Shown: positions 7,466-18,786, counted from the stretch's first letter. The stretch is DNA of 44,565 nucleotides from an uncultured Collinsella sp. (GCA_900552185.1 URYT01000001.1:1-44565); one strand, 5' to 3'. Program-made: numbers and translations. Notes: generated by a model not told the origin, from the letters alone.

Positions 7466-9919
7466 ATGCGTGTTTCTTACGACTGGCTCAAGACCATGAT
7501 CGATATTCCGGAGGATCCCAAGACCCTTTCGGACGAATATATCCGTACCGGCACCGAGGTCGAGGCGATCGACACCGTGGGCGAGTCCTTCGACCACGTG
7601 GTGACCGCCCAGGTGCTCACCAAGACCCCGCACCCCGATAGCGACCACATGTATGTGTGCTCGGTCGACGTGGGTGACAAGAACCTCGACGCCGACGGCA
7701 ACCCCGCCCCGCTGCAGATCGTCTGTGGCGCGCAGAACTTCGAGGCCGGCGACCACATCGTCACGGCAATGATCGGCGCTGTGCTTCCCGGCGACGTCAA
7801 GATCAAGAAGAGCAAGCTTCGCGGCGTCGTGTCCATGGGCATGAACTGCTCTGCGCGCGAGCTCGGCCTGGGCGGCGACCACTCCGGCATCATGATTCTG
7901 CCCGAGGACACGCCCTGCGGTATGCCGTTTGCCGAGTACGTGGGCTCGAGCGACACCGTGCTCGACTGTGAGATCACGCCCAACCGTCCCGACTGCCTGT
8001 CCATGATCGGCATGGCCCGCGAGACCGGCGCCATCTTCGATCGCGATTTCCACGTTGAGCTGCCCGCCATTAAGGCCGAGGCCGGCCGCGCGACCGACGA
8101 CGAGCTTTCCGTCGAGATCGCTGACGAGGGCCTGTGCGACCGCTACGTTGCCCGCATCGTGCGCAACGTCAAGGTCGGCCCGTCGCCCGACTGGATGGTC
8201 AAGCGCCTCAACGCCCTGGGCGTGCGTCCGCACAACAACATCGTCGACATCACCAACTATGTGATGATGCTCACCGGTCAGCCGCTGCACGCCTTTGACC
8301 TGGACACCTTTGCCGAGCGCGATGGCCATCGTCGCGTGGTGGTTCGCGCCGCCCAACAGGACGAGAAGTTTACGACCCTCGATGGCGAGGAGCGCACGCT
8401 CGACGCCGGCATGGGCCTCATCACCGACGGCGAGCGTCCCGTGGCGCTGGCCGGCGTAATGGGCGGCATGGATTCCGAGATCGAGGACGACACCGTCGAC
8501 GTGATGGTCGAGAGCGCCTGCTTCAACGCCGGTCGCACCTCGCACACCAGCCGCGATCTGTCGCTGATCTCCGACGCCTCCATTCGCTTTGAGCGCCAGG
8601 TCGACGAGACCGGCTGCGTGGATGTCGCCAACGTTACCTGCGCGCTGATCGAGGAGATCGCCGGCGGCGAGGTTGCTCCCGGCTATGTGGACGTGTTCCC
8701 CGCGCCCAAGACCATCGACAGCATTAAGCTGCGCCTGGCCCGCGTGCGTGCCATCTGCGGTGCCGACATCGAGCCCGACTTTATCGAGCGTTCGCTCACC
8801 CGCCTGGGTTGCACCGTCGAGCGCGACGGCGAGGACTTTATGGTCACGCCGCCGAGCTTCCGTCCCGACCTGCCGCGTGAGATCGACCTGATCGAGGAGG
8901 TCTTGCGCCTATGGGGCATGGGCCGCGTGACGGCGACCATTCCGGCTGCCAAGAACCACATCGGCGGTCTGACCCGCGAGCAGAAGCTCACTCGTAAGGT
9001 CGGCGAGATCCTGCGCGCCTGCGGCCTCAACGAGACCACGACCTTTGGCTTTGCCGCCCCGGGCGACCTGGAGAAGATTGGTATGTCCACCGAGGGCCGC
9101 GGCTGCCCCGTGGTTCTCATGAACCCGCTGGTGGCCGAGCAGACCGAGATGCGCCGCTCGCTGCTGCCGGGTCTGCTGCAGTCTGTGGCCTACAACGAGG
9201 CCCACGGTACGCCCAACGTGCATCTGTACGAGGTCGGCAGCTTGTTCCACGGTCGCGAGAACGCCAGCCTGCCCAAGGAGACCAAGTCCGTGGCGGGCGT
9301 GCTCTCGGGCCAGTGGAGCGAGCGGTCTTGGAACATGAAGTACCGCAAGCTGCGTTTCTTCTTTGGCAAGGGCATCGTTGAGGAGCTGCTTGCCCAGCTG
9401 CGCATCGAGAAGGTTCGCTTCCGTCCCGTCGAGGGCGAGAGCTATGCCTTCCTGCAACCGGGTCGTGCTGCCGAGGTACTCTCGGGCGGTACCGTGCTGG
9501 GCTGGGTTGGCGAGATCCACCCCGAGGCGCGCGAGACTATGGGCATTGACGAGGTCGTCGTTGCCTTTGAGCTCGACCTGGACAAGCTGATCAAGGGCGC
9601 CCGCAACCAGGAGAACTACCGTGAGTTCTCGCAGTACCCGGCCGTTGAGCACGACCTTGCTATCGTAGTCGACAACACTGTGACCTGCGAGGATCTTGAG
9701 CGTCGTATTACGAGTGCCGGCGGCAAGCTGCTCGAGGGCGTGCGCCTGTTCGATGTCTACCGCGATCCCATCCGTATCGGTGCGGGCAAGAAGTCCATGG
9801 CCTTTGCGCTTACGTATCGCTCCGACGACCATACGCTCACCAGCGAAGAGGTCGAAAAAGCGCACCAGAAGATCGTCACCAAGGTGTGCAAGGGCGTAAA
9901 CGGCGAGGTCCGCGGCTAG
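7466..9919 (+). CDS. pheT: Phenylalanine--tRNA ligase beta subunit
   Basis: 817 residues, full length. Domains in order: EMAP-like OB tRNA-binding domain (about 40-150, SDHMYVCSVDVGD), B3/B4 editing region (about 210-370), B5 domain (about 400-470), the degenerate class II core, and the C-terminal anticodon-binding ferredoxin fold (starting near REFSQYPAVEHDLAIVVD). It pairs with PheS and edits mischarged tRNA. AAAGGAG lies before ATG 7466. The 184-base gap to pheS contains an inverted repeat but no clear terminator, so both are expected to be controlled by the T-box. Confidence 0.95.
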   Translation: MRVSYDWLKTMIDIPEDPKTLSDEYIRTGTEVEAIDTVGESFDHVVTAQVLTKTPHPDSDHMYVCSVDVGDKNLDADGNPAPLQIVCGAQNFEAGDHIVTAMIGAVLPGDVKIKKSKLRGVVSMGMNCSARELGLGGDHSGIMILPEDTPCGMPFAEYVGSSDTVLDCEITPNRPDCLSMIGMARETGAIFDRDFHVELPAIKAEAGRATDDELSVEIADEGLCDRYVARIVRNVKVGPSPDWMVKRLNALGVRPHNNIVDITNYVMMLTGQPLHAFDLDTFAERDGHRRVVVRAAQQDEKFTTLDGEERTLDAGMGLITDGERPVALAGVMGGMDSEIEDDTVDVMVESACFNAGRTSHTSRDLSLISDASIRFERQVDETGCVDVANVTCALIEEIAGGEVAPGYVDVFPAPKTIDSIKLRLARVRAICGADIEPDFIERSLTRLGCTVERDGEDFMVTPPSFRPDLPREIDLIEEVLRLWGMGRVTATIPAAKNHIGGLTREQKLTRKVGEILRACGLNETTTFGFAAPGDLEKIGMSTEGRGCPVVLMNPLVAEQTEMRRSLLPGLLQSVAYNEAHGTPNVHLYEVGSLFHGRENASLPKETKSVAGVLSGQWSERSWNMKYRKLRFFFGKGIVEELLAQLRIEKVRFRPVEGESYAFLQPGRAAEVLSGGTVLGWVGEIHPEARETMGIDEVVVAFELDLDKLIKGARNQENYREFSQYPAVEHDLAIVVDNTVTCEDLERRITSAGGKLLEGVRLFDVYRDPIRIGAGKKSMAFALTYRSDDHTLTSEEVEKAHQKIVTKVCKGVNGEVRG

Positions 9920-10027
9920 GTCCTGCGCTGGGGTATGGGTCAGCGGTGGCTGCTGCCGAGTCCTACGTGACTGCTGTTTTCGGTATAAGGCACCGTTGAG
10001 CCTGCATATATGACACGCGCATTACAT

Positions 10028-10062
10028 AACGGCGTGCTGCTTTGTCGGCAGTGCGCCGTTTT
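10028..10062 (+). terminator. Intrinsic terminator after pheT
   Basis: AACGGCG-tg-CTGC (10028-10040) pairs with GCAG-tg-CGCCGTT (10048-10060), loop TTTGTCG, followed by a short T-run. It overlaps the proposed -35 of the next operon. Confidence 0.7.
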
Positions 10063-10070
10063 GCTATGAT
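10042..10070 (+). promoter_or_regulatory. Likely promoter of the nikMN-nikQ-nikO operon
   Basis: TTGTCG (10042-10047), 17-base spacer, TATGAT (10065-10070). Transcription would begin near 10077, placing the GTGTTAC palindrome at about +4 to +32. Confidence 0.5.
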
Positions 10071-10080
10071 AGCCCGCGGC

Positions 10081-10108
10081 GTGTTACGAATCTGACATTA
10101 CGTAACAC
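10081..10108 (+). promoter_or_regulatory. Predicted NikR operator
   Basis: Perfect inverted repeat GTGTTAC-N14-GTAACAC. This form is described for NikR sites in several bacteria and archaea outside the enterics. It starts about ten bases after the proposed -10 and precedes an ECF transporter whose first protein carries the nickel/cobalt motif, so nickel-dependent repression fits. No nikR gene is in the window. Confidence 0.7.
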
Positions 10109-10165
10109 TGGAAAGGTGATTCAAGCGGCGTTGCAATTCCGTGCGCCGATAACCGGGAGGCGTAC

Positions 10166-11251
10166 ATGCACATTCCAGATAATTATCTGTCCCCGCAGAC
10201 CGATGCCGTCATGGCGGTGGCGATGGTGCCCGTCTGGGCTCACTGTATCAAGAAGGTGCGCGCCACGCTCGATCGCGAGCACATGGCTTTCCTAGGCATC
10301 TGCGCCGCATTTTCCTTCTTGCTTATGATGTTCAACGTGCCGCTGCCCGGCGGCACCACTGGCCACGCCGTTGGTGGCGCACTCATCGCGCTGCTGCTGG
10401 GCCCCGAGGCCGCGGCTATCGCGGTTTCGGTCGCGCTGGCGCTGCAAGCGCTGCTGTTTGGCGACGGCGGCATCCTGTCCTTTGGCGCTAACTGCTTTAA
10501 CATGGCCTTCGTGTTGCCGTTTGCCGCAGCCATCGTGTTCCGCGCGCTTAACAGCCGTTTGCACGACAAGAGCTGGGGCACCTCGGTTTCGGCCATCGTA
10601 AGCGGCTGGGTCGGCCTGTGCCTGGCGGCCCTGTGCGCAGCAATCGAGTTTGGTATTCAGCCGATGCTTTTCACGAGTGCTTCGGGCGCTCCGCTGTACT
10701 GTCCCTTCCCGCTGTCCATTGCCATTCCGGCCATGATGATCCCGCATATGTTGGTAGCCGGCGTGGTCGAGGGCGTGGCGACTGCCGCGATCTACGGCTT
10801 TATCAAGAAGACGGCGCCGGGCGTTATCGTCGGCCCCGAAGCCGCCGATGGACAGCTTGCTGCCGAGGGCGCTGCTGCAAAGAAGACCTCGCTGGTCCCC
10901 ACGCTCATCTTGGTTGCCGTGCTTGTCGTGGCCACGCCGCTGGGCCTGCTGGCCACGGGTGACGCCTGGGGTGAGTGGGACGCCGAGGGCGCCGCGACCG
11001 CCGTTCAGGAGGCTGGCGACGACAGCCTGCAGGCTTCGGTCGGTCTCGACACCCCGACCTTTGCCGACGCTCTGCCTACGGGTGATTACCTGCAGGCCTA
11101 TTCCGAGGAGCAGGGTCTCGGCTTTGCCGGTCAGGCTGCCATGTATATCCTGTCCGGCGTGATTGGCGTGGCGGTGCTCACCATCGCATTCCGTCTGATC
11201 TCGCTGACGGTCAAGGAAAGCGGAGCCCATGGCGATGGTCGAGCTGCCTAG
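10166..11251 (+). CDS. nikMN: Nickel (or cobalt) ECF transporter substrate-binding subunit, NikM-NikN fusion
   Basis: 361 residues. It begins MHIPDNYLSP, the N-terminal metal-binding signature of CbiM/NikM, where His2 and the free amino terminus bind the metal. Several hydrophobic helices follow up to about residue 220. After a linker, a second part begins with a helix (TLILVAVLVVATPLGLLATGD) and ends with another helix near 330-350. This is the NikN/PDGLE-type accessory protein fused at the C-terminus. GGGAGG precedes ATG 10166. The fusion and the NikR-like operator favour nickel over cobalt, but the sequence alone does not prove it. Confidence 0.85.
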   Translation: MHIPDNYLSPQTDAVMAVAMVPVWAHCIKKVRATLDREHMAFLGICAAFSFLLMMFNVPLPGGTTGHAVGGALIALLLGPEAAAIAVSVALALQALLFGDGGILSFGANCFNMAFVLPFAAAIVFRALNSRLHDKSWGTSVSAIVSGWVGLCLAALCAAIEFGIQPMLFTSASGAPLYCPFPLSIAIPAMMIPHMLVAGVVEGVATAAIYGFIKKTAPGVIVGPEAADGQLAAEGAAAKKTSLVPTLILVAVLVVATPLGLLATGDAWGEWDAEGAATAVQEAGDDSLQASVGLDTPTFADALPTGDYLQAYSEEQGLGFAGQAAMYILSGVIGVAVLTIAFRLISLTVKESGAHGDGRAA

Positions 11252-12065
11252 CTGGCTTGCGGCCGAGGAGCGATACGAGCCCACGGGCGCTCGTCATCGC
11301 GTGATGCAAAAGAACGTCCTGCACCTGGCGAGCCTGCTTGAGCGGGTTCGCCTGGGTGGAGGCGCGCACGAGGGCGGGTCGATGGTCGACCGCGCCCTTT
11401 CTTGCGTTTCGGCTCCGGTGCGCCTGGTGGGGATATTCGTTTGCGTCCTGTGCGTGTGCCTGACACAAAGCCCGCTGTACCTCATGTTGATGGCGGCCAT
11501 TGCGCTGGTGCTCGTTGCCGTGCGTCCCGTACGCGGGCTGCGCGCGACCTTTGTGCCGGCGCTTGGCGCCGCGGGGCTCGCAGTGGTTTTGGCGCTGCCT
11601 GCCCTGCTGCTGGGTGCTTCCGCTACGGGCGCCATGCTCAAGATTGCGCTCAAGACCTTCATTAATGTGTCGCTGGTGCTGGGCGTTTCGTGGACCCTCA
11701 CGTGGAGCCGCATGTCGGCGGCGCTCAAGATGCTGCATCTACCCGACGAAGTTATCTTTACGTTTGATATGGCGCTCAAGCACATCGAGGTGCTGGGTCG
11801 TACGGCGCACGATCTGTGCGAATCGGTCATGCTGCGCAGCGTTGGCCGTGCGCCCGAGGGATTTTCGCGTACCGATTCGATCGCGGGTATCATGGGCATG
11901 ACCTTTATCAAGGCGATGAAATGCAGCCGCGCGATGGACGAGGCTATGCTTTGCCGCGGCTTTGCCGGTGCGTATCCGGCTCCCGCGCGCGCCAGGTTTG
12001 GCTGGCGCGATGCGGCCTATGCGGCCGGCGTGGCGCTGCTGACAGTGTTGTGCGCCGTGCTGTAG
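11229..12065 (+). CDS. nikQ: ECF transporter transmembrane subunit (CbiQ/NikQ family)
   Basis: 278 residues; T component that couples the substrate-binding protein to the ATPase. The hydrophobic core lies at about residues 60-160, and the cytoplasmic region holds the family's coupling motif AMDEAMLCRGF (an A-R-G-like element contacting the ATPase). A final hydrophobic helix ends the protein. It starts inside nikMN (23-base overlap), with GGAG upstream of ATG 11229, showing translational coupling. The first about 50 residues are less conserved and cytoplasmic. Confidence 0.85.
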   Translation: MAMVELPSWLAAEERYEPTGARHRVMQKNVLHLASLLERVRLGGGAHEGGSMVDRALSCVSAPVRLVGIFVCVLCVCLTQSPLYLMLMAAIALVLVAVRPVRGLRATFVPALGAAGLAVVLALPALLLGASATGAMLKIALKTFINVSLVLGVSWTLTWSRMSAALKMLHLPDEVIFTFDMALKHIEVLGRTAHDLCESVMLRSVGRAPEGFSRTDSIAGIMGMTFIKAMKCSRAMDEAMLCRGFAGAYPAPARARFGWRDAAYAAGVALLTVLCAVL

Positions 12066-12093
12066 GCGCTGCTGGTTCCGACTGGGGATGTAA

Positions 12094-12882
12094 ATGGGGA
12101 AGGGCGACGTTTTGACGATCGATATGAATAGTGCGGCGGGCACGAACGGTGTGGGCGGCGCCGAGGTCGTTCCGCTCATCGAGCTGCGCGACGTGGTGTT
12201 CTCCTATGCGGGGCATACGGTTGTCGATGGCGTGTCGCTGCAGGTCGATCGTGGTGAACTCGTTGCCCTGCTCGGTCCCAACGGCTGCGGCAAGACGACG
12301 ATTATGCGTCTTATTAACGGCCTTGAACTCGCGGACGCAGGGGCATACCTGTTTGACGGGCACGTGGTCGATGCGGCGTATCTGAAGGATTCTGCTGCTG
12401 CTCAGAAGTTCCACCAGCGCGTGGGCTTCGTATTCCAAAACGCCGATGCCCAGCTGTTCTGCGCCACGGTGGGCGAGGAAGTTGCTTTTGGTCCCGCGCA
12501 GATGGGGCTGCCGGCAGACGAGCTCGAGCGCCGCGTGCGCGATGCCATGGGGCTGTTCCAGGTTGCCGACCTTGCCGACGCCTCTCCCTATCAGCTCTCG
12601 GGCGGGCAAAAGAAGTGTGTGGCGCTGGCGGCAGTTGTATCGATGAATCCCGAAATCCTAGTGCTCGATGAGCCCACCAATGGGCTCGACGAGGATTCAT
12701 GCGACATCGTGGTCAACTTCTTGCTGGCCTACGTCGCGGCGGGTAAGACGGTCTTGATGAGCACGCATCACCAGGATTTGGTGCGACGCCTGGGTGCCCG
12801 TGCAATCTATATCGATCGATATCACCATGTGGTCGAGACGCCTTCGCCGTCGTATGGAACCGAAAGCGGTACTACGGACTAG
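12094..12882 (+). CDS. nikO: ECF transporter ATP-binding subunit (NikO/CbiO family)
   Basis: 262 residues; ABC ATPase powering metal uptake. Walker A GPNGCGKTT at residues 61-69, Q-loop in FVFQNADAQLF, signature LSGGQKK, Walker B LVLDEPTNGLD and the switch histidine in STHHQD are all present. The GVSLQVDRGE segment before Walker A is standard for CbiO. ATG 12094 is 28 bases after nikQ. An in-frame ATG at 12124 is an alternative, because about 25 residues precede the first conserved strand and the Shine-Dalgarno before 12094 is weak. Only one ATPase gene is present, consistent with a dedicated homodimeric NikO. Confidence 0.9.
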   Translation: MGKGDVLTIDMNSAAGTNGVGGAEVVPLIELRDVVFSYAGHTVVDGVSLQVDRGELVALLGPNGCGKTTIMRLINGLELADAGAYLFDGHVVDAAYLKDSAAAQKFHQRVGFVFQNADAQLFCATVGEEVAFGPAQMGLPADELERRVRDAMGLFQVADLADASPYQLSGGQKKCVALAAVVSMNPEILVLDEPTNGLDEDSCDIVVNFLLAYVAAGKTVLMSTHHQDLVRRLGARAIYIDRYHHVVETPSPSYGTESGTTD

Positions 12883-12962
12883 TTGCTGCGTAGAGCGTGC
12901 GTAGCCGCCCGCGCGGCTTTGCCGTGATGGTATAGTTATCCAGGTTTTTTATGGGGGTGGCT

Positions 12963-13811
12963 ATGCCAAGTTGGAACATTCATATCGCTCAGACGGAGCG
13001 TTTGCTGGAGCGCACCGGTGCACTTGCCAATAGCGTGCGCGACCGCAATGCCTTTTTGTTTGGCTGCGTGGTTCCGGATATCTTCGTGGGCTATATGGTC
13101 CCTGGCATCGCCGATCCCATCCCGTACCGCATTACGCACTTTGCAAAGCCCGAGCCTATCCCTAAGCCTCGTGAGCATGAGTTCTGGGATACCTATGTGG
13201 CACCGTTGCTTAAAAGTTCGCCCACCGGTGCGCCAGCCGCGGCTACCTCGATTGTCGAGGAGCGCGAGCGACTGAATCGCGTGCACTATCCCCAGCGCTA
13301 CAGGGATGCCGAGCCGGTTGCCGGTCCCGGCGCCTGTGAGTTCTCGCTTGCATCCGAAGATGTGGCGCAGTCGTTGCTCGATTTGACACTGGGTGTCTGG
13401 TCGCATCTGGTGGCCGATACCGTATGGAATACGCGCGTGAATCAGTACCTGGAGGCGCACGGCGGCAAGCCGTGCGAGGAGTTCCGCATTAAAAAGCAAG
13501 GCGACTTTGACTGGTTTGGCAAGACGCTCGGCATTGTTTCGATTCCGCGCGCGACCGATCGCCTGTATACTGCGGCGACGCGTTTTGGGCAGTATCCCAT
13601 CCATAAGGAGTATGTGCTCAAGACCATCGGCGTTATGCACGAGATCGTGCGAGAAAACCCCGGTGAGCCCGACCATCCGCCATACCGCCTGCTGACCGAG
13701 GAGTTCTTCGACGCGACGTTTGCCGAGGTCATCGAGCTGACCGAGGCGGGCTTTGCGGCTCGCGTCGAATCGTCTGATGTGCCTGCGCTGCCCCTGATTG
13801 CTAGCTGCTAG
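12963..13811 (+). CDS. Zinc-dependent phospholipase C-like protein
   Basis: 282 residues, no signal peptide. It begins PSWNIHIAQ, with FLFGCVVPDIFVGY at about 30-45 and LGVWSHLVADTVWN in the middle. His and Asp at these spots resemble the metal ligands of the zinc-dependent phospholipase C-like family seen in Gram-positive genomes. Substrate and role are unknown. ATG 12963 is preferred because GGGGGTGG lies 5 bases upstream; an in-frame ATG at 12951 would add four residues. A TATAGT at 12931-12936 may be the -10. It is convergent with pyk. Confidence 0.6.
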   Translation: MPSWNIHIAQTERLLERTGALANSVRDRNAFLFGCVVPDIFVGYMVPGIADPIPYRITHFAKPEPIPKPREHEFWDTYVAPLLKSSPTGAPAAATSIVEERERLNRVHYPQRYRDAEPVAGPGACEFSLASEDVAQSLLDLTLGVWSHLVADTVWNTRVNQYLEAHGGKPCEEFRIKKQGDFDWFGKTLGIVSIPRATDRLYTAATRFGQYPIHKEYVLKTIGVMHEIVRENPGEPDHPPYRLLTEEFFDATFAEVIELTEAGFAARVESSDVPALPLIASC

Positions 13812-13945
13812 CTGGCCGGCCCGGCAGTGAATAGCTCAACCCAATCGACCAACAGCTCCCGCCGAAGGGTATCTTCGGTGATGCGCTCGGCATCGGAGAG
13901 GCTTGCGACTGAACGCAAATCGATGAAGCGGCATATGAAGAAGGT
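13808..13945 (-). pseudogene. Possible remnant of a coding sequence (about 45 codons)
   Basis: After the pyk terminator on the minus strand a frame reads FICRFIDLRSVASLSDAERI, continues to VDWVELFTAGPAS and stops at 13808. It has GC-biased codons and a protein-like composition, but no start codon with a Shine-Dalgarno. It may be the 3' end of a gene deleted up to the terminator. It could equally be chance. Confidence 0.2.
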
Positions 13946-13950
13946 CTTAA

Positions 13951-13986
13951 AAAAGGGCCCGGAAGGCAATGCCTTCCGGGCCCTTT
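13951..13986 (-). terminator. Terminator of pyk
   Basis: GGGCCCGGAAGGC (13955-13967) pairs perfectly with GCCTTCCGGGCCC (13971-13983). Read on the minus strand it is followed by TTTTTT, so it serves pyk. The plus-strand side has only TTT. Confidence 0.85.
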
Positions 13987-14014
13987 GCAATGCAAGTATG
14001 CTTGCAAGTGCGTT

Positions 14015-15475
14015 TTAGCGCACCTGAGCGACGTAAGCGACGTTGGTCGAGGAGACCTTGTCCTCGAGCTGGACGCTCATGCGGGGATCGCCGGCGGTAG
14101 CGACGGTCAGGTCGCCGGCCTCGACGTAGCCGAGCTCCTTAGCGGTCTCGATCGCCTTGACGATCGTGCCGTTGACGGTGCCCTGGGTAATCTCGGCCTG
14201 ATGCGGGATAACGCCCCAGTACATGATCATCTGCTGGACGGCCCACTCGTGGCGGGAGAACGCGCAGATCGGCATGTTGGGACGGAAGTGCGAAATCAGG
14301 CGAGCGGTACGACCGGTGGTCGTCGGCACGGTGATGCACTTGGCGCCAACGGTGGTGGCCATGTTCACAGCGGACATACCCACAACGTTGTTGACGACGC
14401 GGGTGCCATGAGCGTCGGCCGGAACCTCGAGCGGAGCGTGGGCCGGGAGGTACTTCTCGGTCTCGAGAGCAATGCTGGCCTGCATCTTGACGGCCTCGAC
14501 CGGGTACTTACCGGCAGCGGACTCGCCAGAGAGCATAACGGCGTCGGTGCCGTCGTAGATGGCGTTAGCAACGTCGGCAACCTCGGCGCGCGTCGGGCGC
14601 GGGTTCTGCTGCATGGAGTCGAGCATCTGCGTAGCGGTGATAACGGGCTTGTAGGCCGCGTTGCACTTGGCGATGATCTCCTTCTGGATGTGCGGAACGA
14701 GCTCGGGCTTGATCTCGATGCCCAGGTCGCCACGGGCGACCATGATGCCGTCGGAAGCCTCGAGGATCTCGTCGAAGTTCTCGACGCCCAGGGCGCACTC
14801 GATCTTCGGGAAGATCGTCACGTGCTCGCCGCCGTTCTCGCGGCAAAGCTCGCGGATGCCGCGGACGGACTCGCCGTCACGGATGAAGGAAGCGGCGATG
14901 TAGTCGATGTTCTCGGTCAGGCCAAAGAGGATGTCCTGACGATCGCGCTCGGTGATAGCGGGCAGCGAGATGTTGACGTTGGGCATGTTAACACCCTTGC
15001 GCTCGCCGATCAGGCCGTCGTTCTTGACGACGCAGGTCATGTCCTGGCCGTCGACGGACTCGACCTCGAGGGCAACCAGGCCGTCATCGATCAGGATGAG
15101 GGAGCCCTTCTCGACCTCGGAGGGCAGAGCCAGGTAGTCGAGGGAGATGTGCTCAGAGGTGCCGTGGAAATCCTCGGACGTGGGCTGAGCGGTGACGACG
15201 ATCTTGTCGCCGGTCTTGACGGCAACCTTCTTGCCATCGACCAGAAGGCCGGTGCGGACCTCGGGGCCCTTGGTGTCGAGCAGGATGCCGACGGGCAGAC
15301 CGAGCTCCTTGGAAATACGACGGACGCGCTCGATGCGACCGTGGTGCTCGTCGTAGGATCCGTGCGAGAAGTTAAAACGGGCGACGTTCATGCCCGCCTT
15401 GATCATCTCACGGATGGTCTCGTCGCTATCGCAGGCGGGACCCATGGTGCATACAATCTTGGTGCGCTTGTACAT
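14015..15475 (-). CDS. pyk: Pyruvate kinase
   Basis: 486 residues. Catalyses phosphoenolpyruvate + ADP to pyruvate + ATP, the last step of glycolysis. It begins YKRTKIVCTMGPA with the first barrel strand and the NFSHGSYDEH substrate loop. The family signature region FPKIE and MVARGDLGIE and the SGESAAGKYPVEAV loop are present. The C-terminal regulatory domain covers about residues 360-475. It lacks the extra PEP-utiliser-like C-terminal domain of bacillar pyruvate kinases. GGAGG lies upstream of the start on the minus strand, and a strong TATAAT lies about 65 bases before it. Confidence 0.95.
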   Translation of the reverse strand: MYKRTKIVCTMGPACDSDETIREMIKAGMNVARFNFSHGSYDEHHGRIERVRRISKELGLPVGILLDTKGPEVRTGLLVDGKKVAVKTGDKIVVTAQPTSEDFHGTSEHISLDYLALPSEVEKGSLILIDDGLVALEVESVDGQDMTCVVKNDGLIGERKGVNMPNVNISLPAITERDRQDILFGLTENIDYIAASFIRDGESVRGIRELCRENGGEHVTIFPKIECALGVENFDEILEASDGIMVARGDLGIEIKPELVPHIQKEIIAKCNAAYKPVITATQMLDSMQQNPRPTRAEVADVANAIYDGTDAVMLSGESAAGKYPVEAVKMQASIALETEKYLPAHAPLEVPADAHGTRVVNNVVGMSAVNMATTVGAKCITVPTTTGRTARLISHFRPNMPICAFSRHEWAVQQMIMYWGVIPHQAEITQGTVNGTIVKAIETAKELGYVEAGDLTVATAGDPRMSVQLEDKVSSTNVAYVAQVR

Positions 15476-15538
15476 TCAGACCTCCATCTGACATCGTCTT
15501 GCGCTGATAGATAAACCATAAGAAATAAAACTGAGATG

Positions 15539-15569
15539 ATTATAACGAAATGCCGACCGAATACCCCAA
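15539..15569 (-). promoter_or_regulatory. Likely pyk promoter
   Basis: On the minus strand, TATAAT (complement of 15539-15544), with TTGGGG 19 bases upstream (complement of 15564-15569) as a weak -35. The surrounding 100 bases are unusually AT-rich for this genome. Confidence 0.5.
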
Positions 15570-15752
15570 AAAATCGACCGTATGCCGAATTAGAAGTTCA
15601 TTTTTTGCGAATAAACGGTATATGCAAAAACTTTACCAACCGTTCTAACCGCTGCTATCTGGGCGATATTTCAGTTTGATGATGCACCGAAGAAAAAACG
15701 TTTTATCAATGTCGAACATCATACGGTCTGCATCGTTGCACTCGAGCCGTGT

Positions 15753-15798
15753 TTCCAATTGGAATGTTTTGGCTAGACGCGCCGCTTTGGGGTACCAT
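15753..15798 (+). promoter_or_regulatory. Promoter region of the P-type ATPase with a 12-bp palindrome
   Basis: TTGGCT (15769-15774), 18-base spacer, TACCAT (15793-15798). A perfect palindrome TTCCAATTGGAA (15753-15764) sits just upstream of the -35 and could bind a regulator. The rest of the 441-base pyk-ATPase gap (15476-15916) is AT-rich; apart from these sites, the pyk promoter and the hairpin at 15853, nothing is recognised. Confidence 0.45.
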
Positions 15799-15852
15799 AG
15801 CTCCACTATCAACTGCCGCTCAGCACGGCAGCCTTGATGAGCCCTTGCCCTT

Positions 15853-15906
15853 CTCCTGGGAATTATGATCGGGCATCAATCTGCTGAGTGGCCCGAATCC
15901 CAGGAG
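15853..15906 (+). promoter_or_regulatory. Hairpin sequestering the ATPase Shine-Dalgarno
   Basis: CTCCTGGGA (15853-15861) pairs perfectly with TCCCAGGAG (15898-15906). An inner stem CGGGC (15870-15874) pairs with GCCCG (15891-15895). The 3' strand contains the AGGAGG of the next gene, so folding would block initiation. A separate hairpin, CTGCCG-CTCAGCA-CGGCAG, lies about 20 bases upstream. Confidence 0.55.
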
Positions 15907-15916
15907 GGGACTCTAT

Positions 15917-18598
<2,682 letters not shown>

Positions 18599-18609
18599 CG
18601 CACTCGTCC

Positions 18610-18697
18610 GGGCCCGCCCCACGCCCTTTCTCCCTCACTGGTCCTCGCGCTTCGCGCTGTGGAATCGTTCGGGAGAAAGGGCTTCCGGGGCGGGCCC
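18610..18697. repeat. Long interrupted hairpin after the ATPase gene
   Basis: GGGCCCGCCCC (18610-18620) pairs with GGGGCGGGCCC (18687-18697). CCCTTTCTCCC (18624-18634) pairs with GGGAGAAAGGG (18671-18681). The inner loop contains GCGC-TTC-GCGC. Twenty-two paired bases in all, with no T-run. It may terminate or stabilise the transcript or be a dispersed palindromic repeat. Confidence 0.7.
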
Positions 18698-18757
18698 TGC
18701 GGTATCCTTGCTGGCTTTTCTCCCGCGCGGATGATAAAGGGCTGAGGGAAAGTTTGT

Positions 18758-18786
18758 GAGCTGGTCGGGCTTTGCCCGGCCAGCTC
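18758..18786 (+). terminator. Terminator-like hairpin before rsgA
   Basis: GAGCTGGTCGGGC pairs with GCCCGGCCAGCTC around a TTT loop (one mismatch), followed by TATTTGATTT. It could end ATPase transcription or act in the rsgA leader. Confidence 0.5.

Noticed and set aside
13985..15514. 509-codon plus-strand open frame
   Set aside because: Antisense shadow of pyk, with repetitive Leu/Val/Asp/Gly composition and no family resemblance.
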